Source: an uncultured Synergistia bacterium
GTDB taxonomy: Bacteria; Eremiobacterota; SpSt-956; JAKJGF01
DNA: 14,006 nt
Assembly (NCBI GenBank): GCA_937888925.1
Contig: CALARM010000155.1
Span: forward strand, 1 to 14,006
Direction: 5' to 3'
Position numbers and translations under genes: made by a program. Below the pieces are notes generated by a model. The model made no database searches and was not told the origin of the DNA. It saw only the letters and a program-made list of their open reading frames with translations. Positions within the stretch are counted from its first letter, which is position 1, and each line of letters begins with the position of its first letter. Below, piece after piece: positions 6,764 through 12,940 of this stretch.

Positions 6764-8764
6764 ATGCCAGTATTCTGCGATAAATGTGGCCATAAAAATG
6801 AAGATAACGCCAGAGCCTGCATTTCATGCGGAGAAAATCTTTCAGATTCTTCGTCTGGAGGCACATTGAAAATCGGAACGATTCTGGACGGAAATTATGA
6901 AATAAAACGTATGGTTAAAGCAGGAGGCATGGGAGCAGTTTATGAGGCCATTGATTACAGGTTCGACAGAAAATCCTGTGCGGTAAAAGAAATGCTCAGT
7001 CAGACCACAGACAGGGCTCTTCAGAATTATCTCATCGATAGATTCAAGAAAGAAGCCATGATACTTTATGAACTGAAACACCCCAATCTTCCCAGGGTAA
7101 GGAATTATTTTGTAGAAGGTGGCCGTTATTACCTTGTAATGGATTACATAGAAGGTAAGGATCTTGATACAATCATGAGAGGCTATGAAGGAGGAAGAGT
7201 TCCTGAACCTGTTGTAATAGAATGGACGAAAGAGATCCTTGATGCATTAATATATCTTCATGGACATAATCCGCCGGTAGTTTACAGGGATATGAAGCCG
7301 GGAAATGTTATGGTTCGTTCGTCAGATAATAAAATAATTCTCGTAGATTTCGGCATAGCAAGGACAATAGAACCGGACGGAGATAAGGCAAAAACTGCCA
7401 TAGGAACACCGGGATTTTCTCCTCCTGAAATATTCGAAGGCAGGCCGGAAGAGAGAACTGATATTTATTCACTCGGAGCCACCATGCACTGTCTCCTTAC
7501 AGGTGTTGTGCCTCTCACACCTTTTGTTTTCAAGCCTGTAAGAATATTAAATCCTTCCGTGTCTTCCGGCCTTGAGTCTGTAGTTATGCATTCCCTTACA
7601 ATGAATATAGACGGCCGTTATGAGAGTGCAACTTCCATGAAAAAAGCCCTTACGGAATTATCGGAAGGAACCAGTGAAAAGACTTCTCTTTCTCCGGCAC
7701 CATCTGTCAAAACCCTTCCTTATAAAACAGGGACAGAGCTTTATGGAGCTACAATTCCTGTAAATTATCCTTTAGATCCTGAAAAAAGAAAAAGTAATAA
7801 ATACATTATTCCTGCCGTAATACTGGTTATTCTCCTTCTGGCCGGTTTTTTATTGATTGGCTTTTATATATCTAATAAAAATAATAACTATACAGAACTT
7901 TACAACAAAGCCATGTCTATGGATAAAGAGGGGAAATATGAAGAAGCCATTAAATATTACGATGAAGCTCTCAGTATTAAATCTGACGAGAAAATTCTTG
8001 AGAGCAAAAGAAATTCCCTTGAAAGTTATGGCGATTATCTTTTCAGCAAAGAAAAATACAGAGAAGCAGCGGATTACTATGACATGGTTTTAGAAATCAA
8101 TCGTAATGATAAAGATGTTCTTTATAAAAAAGGTGTGATCTTATCTAAAGACGGAAAATACAGAGAAGCAATTAAATATTACGATGAAACACTGGATATT
8201 GACGGAAAATATGCACCTGCTCTTATGGATAAAGGATGGGCTTTATATAAAGAAGAAAAATATGACGAAGCAATTACTTGCTATGAAAGAGCACTGGAAA
8301 TTGAGCCAGAAAATACCGTTACATGGTACAACAGAGGCCTTGCCCTCTATGATATGGGAGAATATAAAGAAGCGGTAAAATCCTGTAATAAAGCTCTTGA
8401 GATTTCTCCTGATTATATGTTTGCCTGGAACGGGAAAGGGGAGGCTCTTGTAGCACAGGGCAAATATAAAGAAGGTCTTGATTGTTTTAATAAAGCCCTG
8501 AAGCTTGATGCTAAATATGATTATGTGTGGAACAATAAGGGAGAATGTTTATACAGAGAAGGAAAATATGACGAAGCACTCACATCTTTTAATAAAGCCA
8601 CAGAAATTAACCCATCAAATACTCTTGCGTGGAATAATAAAGGTGTTACTTTATATGAACTTGGAAGATATGGTGAAGCAGTAAAATCCTACGATAAAGT
8701 TCTGGCTATTGAACCTGATAATAAAATTGCTAAGGAGAATAAAGAAAAGGCTTTAAATAAGTGA
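6764..8764 (+). CDS. Zinc-ribbon/Ser-Thr kinase/TM/TPR receptor (kinase 1)
   Basis: This 666-residue protein has, in order, a zinc ribbon (Cys5, Cys8, Cys19, Cys22), a complete Hanks-type kinase domain (about 42-305), a linker, one TM helix (about 346-370), and eight TPRs plus a partial ninth (about 375-665). Kinase motifs are the Gly loop GGMGAV (54-59), Lys75 in CAVKEM, alphaC Glu97, catalytic Asp176 in YRDMKPGN, Asp195 in DFG, and GTPGFSPPE (214-222). The usual His of HRD is Tyr. The Arg before the catalytic Asp suggests activation-loop phosphorylation. With the kinase inside, the TPR array is predicted outside, as in bacterial receptor kinases. It should phosphorylate Ser/Thr of unknown targets; the ligand for the TPR side is unknown. 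It is paralogous to the kinase at 9549, from which it is separated by a Uma2 gene. Confidence 0.95.
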   Translation: MPVFCDKCGHKNEDNARACISCGENLSDSSSGGTLKIGTILDGNYEIKRMVKAGGMGAVYEAIDYRFDRKSCAVKEMLSQTTDRALQNYLIDRFKKEAMILYELKHPNLPRVRNYFVEGGRYYLVMDYIEGKDLDTIMRGYEGGRVPEPVVIEWTKEILDALIYLHGHNPPVVYRDMKPGNVMVRSSDNKIILVDFGIARTIEPDGDKAKTAIGTPGFSPPEIFEGRPEERTDIYSLGATMHCLLTGVVPLTPFVFKPVRILNPSVSSGLESVVMHSLTMNIDGRYESATSMKKALTELSEGTSEKTSLSPAPSVKTLPYKTGTELYGATIPVNYPLDPEKRKSNKYIIPAVILVILLLAGFLLIGFYISNKNNNYTELYNKAMSMDKEGKYEEAIKYYDEALSIKSDEKILESKRNSLESYGDYLFSKEKYREAADYYDMVLEINRNDKDVLYKKGVILSKDGKYREAIKYYDETLDIDGKYAPALMDKGWALYKEEKYDEAITCYERALEIEPENTVTWYNRGLALYDMGEYKEAVKSCNKALEISPDYMFAWNGKGEALVAQGKYKEGLDCFNKALKLDAKYDYVWNNKGECLYREGKYDEALTSFNKATEINPSNTLAWNNKGVTLYELGRYGEAVKSYDKVLAIEPDNKIAKENKEKALNK

Positions 8765-8790
8765 TAGATGAGAATTGTATTATATCTGTC

Positions 8791-8823
8791 TTGTTTTTAT
8801 ACCTCCTTATGATAGAATATAAT
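8791..8823 (+). promoter_or_regulatory. Candidate promoter for the Uma2/kinase 2 genes
   Basis: A perfect TATAAT lies at 8818-8823, overlapped by TAGAAT at 8813-8818. TTGTTT at 8791-8796 is 16 nt before TAGAAT. The -35 match is poor for either choice. It lies 39 nt before the Uma2 start, so it could drive Uma2 and kinase 2 separately from kinase 1. No hairpin-plus-T-run terminator is visible after kinase 1. Confidence 0.35.
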
Positions 8824-8850
8824 CAGGAACATTTTTAGATTACCCGGAAT

Positions 8851-8857
8851 GGAGGTG
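8851..8857 (+). promoter_or_regulatory. Strong ribosome site supporting a GTG start
   Basis: GGAGGTG lies 4 nt before GTG at 8862. The next in-frame ATG is at residue 33, which would remove the first conserved strand (YELIKG), so the GTG start is preferred. Confidence 0.75.
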
Positions 8858-8861
8858 CCCT

Positions 8862-9422
8862 GTGGATACAGCAGTAAAAAAAACCTGTAATGCTTTTGAT
8901 TTGATTAAACTTTCCGAAAGTGGCAGATATGAATTAATTAAAGGAGTGGTACACAAAATGAGTCCTTCCGGAGAGAGGCACGGTGTCATAGCTTCCAGAA
9001 TTATACAGATAGTAGGCAGATTTGTAGCAGAAAATAAATCAGGTATAACAACCTCATCGGAAACAGGCTATAAACTCTTCTCAGAGCCGGACACAGTGAG
9101 GGCTCCTGATATGGCTTTTAAAAGTAATGAAAGGCTTTCTCTTCATGAAATTACCGATGGCTATTCAACTGTCATGCCAGATCTTGTAGTGGAGGTAAAT
9201 TCTCCGGGAGATAGATATTCGAAGATTGTAGAAAAAGTAAATGACTGGTTAAAAGCAGGTGTGAGAGAAGTCTGGGTAGTAGACCCACAGGATTACACAG
9301 TGATTGTCTATAAAGGATGTTCCGGAAATGCAATTATTTTAAATATAGATGATGAAATTACCGGCGGAGATATATTGCCTGGTTTTAAGTGTGACGTAAG
9401 AAAACTTTTATATATAATGTAA
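8862..9422 (+). CDS. Uma2-family (DUF820) PD-(D/E)XK endonuclease-like protein
   Basis: The 186-residue protein fits the normal Uma2 length. It shows the family pattern: YELIKGVVHKMSPSG (23-37), the H40 region, RAPDMAF with Asp83, PDLVVEVNSPGD with Glu111, and K-VNDWLKAGVREVWVVDP (125-142). Asp83 and Glu111 match the putative metal-binding pair of the PD-(D/E)XK fold, and Lys125 or Lys131 may assist. Family members are predicted nucleases, often in many copies in cyanobacteria and other large-genome bacteria; their biological role is poorly defined, so nuclease activity is inferred. The gene starts with GTG behind a strong ribosome site. It ends 14 nt before the zinc-ribbon start of kinase 2, so the two are probably co-transcribed. 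It lies between two paralogous kinases, perhaps because of an insertion or duplication event. Confidence 0.88.
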   Translation: MDTAVKKTCNAFDLIKLSESGRYELIKGVVHKMSPSGERHGVIASRIIQIVGRFVAENKSGITTSSETGYKLFSEPDTVRAPDMAFKSNERLSLHEITDGYSTVMPDLVVEVNSPGDRYSKIVEKVNDWLKAGVREVWVVDPQDYTVIVYKGCSGNAIILNIDDEITGGDILPGFKCDVRKLLYIM

Positions 9423-9436
9423 ATTTAAAAAAGCAT

Positions 9437-9520
9437 ATGCCACTATATTGCGATAAATGCGGCCATAAAAATGAAAATAATATAAAAAACTGCCGGTCCT
9501 GCCCAGAGCCTTTCAGATGA
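9437..9520 (+). pseudogene. Zinc-ribbon N-terminus of kinase 2, detached by a frameshift
   Basis: From ATG 9437 the sequence encodes 27 residues starting MPLYCDKCGHKNENN and including CRSC, the same four-Cys ribbon as kinase 1. It then stops at TGA 9518-9520. In the frame of the downstream kinase, the sequence from 9504 reads QSLSDES and continues unbroken through LRPGNMLDNRYEIKR into the kinase. Around 9500-9506 the DNA is TGCCCAG, where TGCGGCCAG (Cys-Gly-Gln) would restore both frame and the length seen in kinase 1, so a 2-bp loss is the simplest explanation. There is no good ribosome site before 9437. Alternatives are a sequencing error or a functional short peptide. Confidence 0.7.
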
Positions 9521-9548
9521 ATCTTATTCCAGTCTTAGGCCAGGCAAT

Positions 9549-11036
9549 ATGCTTGACAATAGATATGAAATAAAAAGACTCATCAAATCAGGAGGCATGG
9601 GGGCGGTCTATGAAGCACTTGATCATAGATTTGAGAAAAAGGCCTGTGCCGTAAAAGAAATGCTTCCTCAGGCAGAAAACCCTCAATTAGAAGAATATTT
9701 CATAAAAAGATTTAAAAAAGAAGCACTCATTTTATTTGAACTCAGGCATCAGAACCTGCCGGGACTCATAGATTATTTCATAGAAAACTCCCGTTATTAT
9801 CTCGTCATGGAATATATAGAAGGCTATGATCTTGATACAATTATGAGACAATATGAAGGAGGAATAGTACCTCAGGAATTTGTTATTTCATGGTCAATAG
9901 ATATACTTCAGGCTTTAATATATCTTCACGGTCAGACACCTCCCGTTGTATACAGAGATATGAAGCCGGGAAACATTATGTTAAGGTCGGAAGATAAAAA
10001 AATAATACTTGTAGATTTCGGCATAGCAAGAAAAATAGACCCGGAAAGTGATACTGCAAAAACTGTCATAGGAACTCCGGGATTTTCCCCTCCTGAAATA
10101 TTTCATGGACGAGCAGAACCACGAAGTGATATCTATTCACTTGGAGCCACCATGCACTGTCTCCTTACAGGAATGGTGCCGGTAAAATCCTTTGTATTCA
10201 AACCTGTAAGGAATTTAAATAATAGAGTATCGAAAGAACTTGAAGAAATAGTCATGAAAGCCCTTTCCCCTGACCCGAAAGACAGATACGGAAATGCTTC
10301 TCAGATGAAAGAAGCTCTGTTGAAAATAAGTGTTTCTTCTCCTGTATTTACACATAGAGCTACAGATGTTTATCAGATACCGGAGACGCACGAAAAAACT
10401 TCTGTTCCTTCTATATTATCTACAGTTCCCTATAAGACTCAGGTAGAAATGGAAAAACCTGTGGCAGCTCAAAGGAAGGGCATCAATAAAAAGATTCTTG
10501 TTTTTATTACTACAGTAATAATTATACTGGCTTTACCTGTCATATATGCCGGACTGTTTTACAGGCAGAACAGTGAAGCTGATAACCTGTATAAAGAAGG
10601 GGAGAGGTGGGAAGCACAGGATAGATATAAAGAAGCGCTTCAGGCCTACAATAAAGCTCTGGAGAAAGAACCTGATAATGTTTATATCCTGAAAAGCAAA
10701 GGAAATATTTTATATAAACAGGGAAAATATGATGAAGCAATAAGTTGTTTCGATAAAGCCACAGAAATTAACCCATCCTATAAACAGCCATGGAATATGA
10801 AGGGATTATGTCTTTACGAAAAGAAAAATTACGAAGAAGCAGTTGAATGTTATAGTAAAGCACTGGAACTTGACAGTAAAGACAGTGTCATCTGGTACAA
10901 TAAAGGATGTTCCCTTGCAATGAAGAAAAAATATAAAGAATCTCTGAAATGTTTTGATGAAGTTTTAAAGATAAATCCAAAAGACGGAGATGCGTTGAAG
11001 TATAAAGAGAAGATTTTACAGATCCTGGGCAGGTAA
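9549..11036 (+). CDS. Ser/Thr kinase with TM helix and TPRs (kinase 2), N-terminus frameshifted
   Basis: From ATG 9549 this gives 495 residues: a whole kinase domain (about 4-265), a linker, one TM helix (about 314-338) and four TPRs plus a partial fifth (about 345-490). Key residues are GGMGAV (15-20), Lys36, Glu58, Asp137 in YRDMKPGN, Asp156 in DFG, and GTPGFSPPE. All are intact, so the domain could be active. It is plainly a paralogue of kinase 1: long stretches of protein and even DNA are identical, for example around the LGATMHCLLTG segment, but it has half the TPRs. The ATG is at the first kinase strand and is preceded only by a weak AGG, because the true start at 9437 is out of frame. 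Expression of this shortened form is therefore uncertain; the protein may be made at a low level, or the gene may be decaying. Confidence 0.85.
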   Translation: MLDNRYEIKRLIKSGGMGAVYEALDHRFEKKACAVKEMLPQAENPQLEEYFIKRFKKEALILFELRHQNLPGLIDYFIENSRYYLVMEYIEGYDLDTIMRQYEGGIVPQEFVISWSIDILQALIYLHGQTPPVVYRDMKPGNIMLRSEDKKIILVDFGIARKIDPESDTAKTVIGTPGFSPPEIFHGRAEPRSDIYSLGATMHCLLTGMVPVKSFVFKPVRNLNNRVSKELEEIVMKALSPDPKDRYGNASQMKEALLKISVSSPVFTHRATDVYQIPETHEKTSVPSILSTVPYKTQVEMEKPVAAQRKGINKKILVFITTVIIILALPVIYAGLFYRQNSEADNLYKEGERWEAQDRYKEALQAYNKALEKEPDNVYILKSKGNILYKQGKYDEAISCFDKATEINPSYKQPWNMKGLCLYEKKNYEEAVECYSKALELDSKDSVIWYNKGCSLAMKKKYKESLKCFDEVLKINPKDGDALKYKEKILQILGR

Positions 11037-11105
11037 AAATCTTTCAGTTATTTATTACTTATTGTAAATTCAGGTTTCTCATAGGGTAAAATCTAGATTT
11101 ATATA

Positions 11106-11161
11106 GGTGTCAGGTGCCGGGTATTGGGTAATTATAAACCCAAAATCCGACACCTGAAACC
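11106..11161. repeat. Long inverted repeat (24-bp arms), possible two-way terminator
   Basis: Arms 11106-11129 and 11138-11161 are complementary at 20 of 24 positions around an 8-nt A/T loop. The left arm is made of heptamer units GTGTCAG (11107), GTGCCGG (11114), GTATTGG (11121) and GTAATTA (11128), so it belongs to the same repeat type as 1826 and 5863. It lies 69 nt after kinase 2 between convergent genes and may stop transcription from both sides, although no T-run follows. Confidence 0.65.
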
Positions 11162-11201
11162 CGGAAGCCAATTATAAACTGTATTATCTCAAATCTTTTA
11201 C

Positions 11202-11332
11202 CAGGACTTACGCAAAAAACGAGGAGAAACCAGTCATCACGAGCGAAGCGAAGCAATCCCACTGGTATATTGAAAACTGTTGGGATTGCTTCGTCGTTTC
11301 GCTCTTCGCAATGACAAAATGCGTAACTCCTG
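11202..11332. mobile_element. 131-bp MITE-like element with TIRs and 6-bp target duplication
   Basis: Terminal inverted repeats CAGGACTTACGCA (11202-11214) and TGCGTAACTCCTG (11320-11332) match at 12 of 13 positions. The interior is a second, longer inverted repeat from GTCATCACGAG (11233) to TCGCAATGAC (ending 11315), resembling the GTCATTGCGAG...GCAATCCC palindromes common in many bacterial genomes. TTTTAC stands directly outside both ends (11196-11201 and 11333-11338), a perfect 6-bp target-site duplication. There is no coding capacity, so a transposase would have to act in trans. The right duplication overlaps the stop codon of the TPR lipoprotein gene. Confidence 0.78.
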
Positions 11333-11334
11333 TT

Positions 11335-12804
11335 TTACTTTCCCGCATCCCATGATCCCACAGGATTTCCATAATTATTGGAAGCATACCAGGAACCTGA
11401 AGCAGAATTACCGTATAATGTTCCTGTCATAACTCCGCTGAAACCATAACCGCTTACATCGCCGGAAACAGTGCCTGACATAGCTCCTGTGTCAGGGTTA
11501 ATAGAGCCTGAAATAGTTCCGCTGTAAGGATCTCCATGATATGTTCCGCTTACACTTCCGCTCCATCCTGTGCCCTTTATAGTAAAGGAGATTGTTCCTG
11601 TAGCTTCACCGCTTATAGACCCGCTGTAATTACCTTCTATGGCAGTAGCAAAAGACTTCTTTGCTTCCTTTTTATTTTCTTTTGCAGAAGCGTTTTTGGG
11701 ATCAATCTTCAGGATTTTATCGAAACAGCCGTAAGCTTCTTTATATTTCCCCGTAGCAACGAGAGTATTTCCCTTATTATTCATGGCTTCTGTATTTTTT
11801 GCATCAAGTTTTAAAGCCATGTCAAAACATGCAAGAGCTTCTTTGTATTTTCCCTGTTTAAGAAGAGCAAGTCCTTTGTTGACAAGGGCATCAACATTTT
11901 TCGGATTGATTGCCAGAGCTTCGTCAAAACATTTAATCGCTTCATCCAGTTTTCCCTGTTTTATCAATACAGTACCTTTACCTGTAAGGGCTTCTGCATT
12001 TTTCGGATTATTTGCCAGAACTTCATCAAAACATTTGAGAGCTTCATCGAGTTTTCCCTGATTAATTAATACAGTGCCTTTCCCTGTGAGAGCAAATGTG
12101 TTTTTCGGGTCACTCTTTAAAGCCTCTTCAAAACATTTAAGGGCTTCATCGAGTTTTCCCTGATTGATTAACACAGTGCCTTTCCCTGTGAGAGCAAAGG
12201 TGTCTTTCGGGTCACTCTTTAAAGCCTCTTCAAAACATTTAAGAGCTTCATCAAATTTTCCCTGAGTCGTCAGAATAATTCCTTTTCCTGTTAAAGCCAG
12301 AGTATTTGTGGGGTCATTCTTTAAAACTTCTTTGAAACACAAAAGAGCTTCCTCATATTTATTCTGTTTGTTTAAAATAAGACCTTTGTAGACTATTACT
12401 TCAACTAATTTCGGATCAATTTCAAGGGTCTTATTATACATAGAAAGGGCTTCATCGTAATTGCCTTCTTTTTCGTAAATTGTCCCCTTTGAAGTCATAG
12501 CTTCAGTATTTTTCGGATCAAGCTTTATTACCTTATCATAACAGACAGTTGCATCTTCATATTTACCCTGACAGACAAGAGCATTTCCTTTTTTATTCCA
12601 TGCGTCTTTATATTCAGGGTTCAGTTCCAGTGCTTTGTCATAACATTTAATGGATTCTTCGTATTTACCCTCATTTGCCAGAGCAAGGCCTTTATTATAC
12701 CAGCTCTCAGGCGTTTCGAAGATCTTGCAACACGATGATAGAATGATGGAAATTGATAGGAGTGTTATACACAGGGTGATGGAAATTATTATGGTTTTTT
12801 TCAT
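11335..12804 (-). CDS. TPR lipoprotein with Gly/Ser-rich beta-repeat C-terminus
   Basis: The 489-residue protein starts with a lipoprotein signal peptide: MKK, a hydrophobic Ile/Leu/Ser stretch and the lipobox LSSC with Cys25. Ten 34-residue TPRs follow (about 33-372), each with a K-G in helix A and D/N-P near the end. Units 5-8 are very alike (FALTGKGTVLINQGK and variants). After a Lys-rich linker, residues about 391-489 form a Gly/Ser/Thr-rich segment with repeated SGxxSG steps and aromatic residues, probably a beta-structured binding domain; I do not recognise its family. The protein should be membrane-anchored and extracytoplasmic, on the side where the kinase TPR arrays are predicted to lie. 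AAAGGG at 12813-12818 supports the ATG with an 8-nt gap. The stop codon TAA lies inside the target duplication of the adjacent MITE-like element. Confidence 0.93.
   Translation of the reverse strand: MKKTIIISITLCITLLSISIILSSCCKIFETPESWYNKGLALANEGKYEESIKCYDKALELNPEYKDAWNKKGNALVCQGKYEDATVCYDKVIKLDPKNTEAMTSKGTIYEKEGNYDEALSMYNKTLEIDPKLVEVIVYKGLILNKQNKYEEALLCFKEVLKNDPTNTLALTGKGIILTTQGKFDEALKCFEEALKSDPKDTFALTGKGTVLINQGKLDEALKCFEEALKSDPKNTFALTGKGTVLINQGKLDEALKCFDEVLANNPKNAEALTGKGTVLIKQGKLDEAIKCFDEALAINPKNVDALVNKGLALLKQGKYKEALACFDMALKLDAKNTEAMNNKGNTLVATGKYKEAYGCFDKILKIDPKNASAKENKKEAKKSFATAIEGNYSGSISGEATGTISFTIKGTGWSGSVSGTYHGDPYSGTISGSINPDTGAMSGTVSGDVSGYGFSGVMTGTLYGNSASGSWYASNNYGNPVGSWDAGK
11974..12279 (-). 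repeat. Near-identical 102-bp tandem repeats inside the TPR lipoprotein gene
   Basis: Three 102-bp units (11974-12075, 12076-12177, 12178-12279) correspond to 34-residue TPRs. The last two differ at only about five of their first 85 or so bases. This indicates recent duplication or gene conversion and a likely spot for repeat-number change. Confidence 0.75.
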
Positions 12805-12863
12805 TGTAACAGCCCTTTCTCTGATTATTTATCGAATGTTTTAATAATGATTGAATTCGTTAA

Positions 12864-12892
12864 ATTATATGGATTATCCTTCTGAATGTGAT
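12864..12892 (-). promoter_or_regulatory. Candidate sigma70-type promoter for the TPR lipoprotein gene
   Basis: On the minus strand ATCACA (4 of 6 with the -35 consensus), a 17-nt spacer and a perfect TATAAT are present. A start near 12857 would give a leader of about 50 nt ending at the AAAGGG ribosome site. The 136-bp gap to the upstream kinase gene supports a separate promoter. Confidence 0.45.
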
Positions 12893-12940
12893 GTAAAATC
12901 AGGTTAATAATGTTTATATATTTCTACAAAGGATTGACTT

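Larger units (their letters stand above)
11037..11334. other. Convergent intergenic region rich in repeats
   Basis: The gap between kinase 2 and the convergent TPR lipoprotein gene holds a long hairpin (11106-11161) and a MITE-like element (11202-11332). No gene is seen. GGTAAAA at 11085-11091 and TTTTACC at 11196-11202 also form a 7-bp inverted pair around the hairpin; its meaning is unclear. Confidence 0.7.

Noticed and set aside
11783..12061. Plus-strand open frames with repeated ASSSFP-type words opposite the TPR lipoprotein gene
   Set aside because: The periodic words are the mirror of the TPR repeats on the coding strand.
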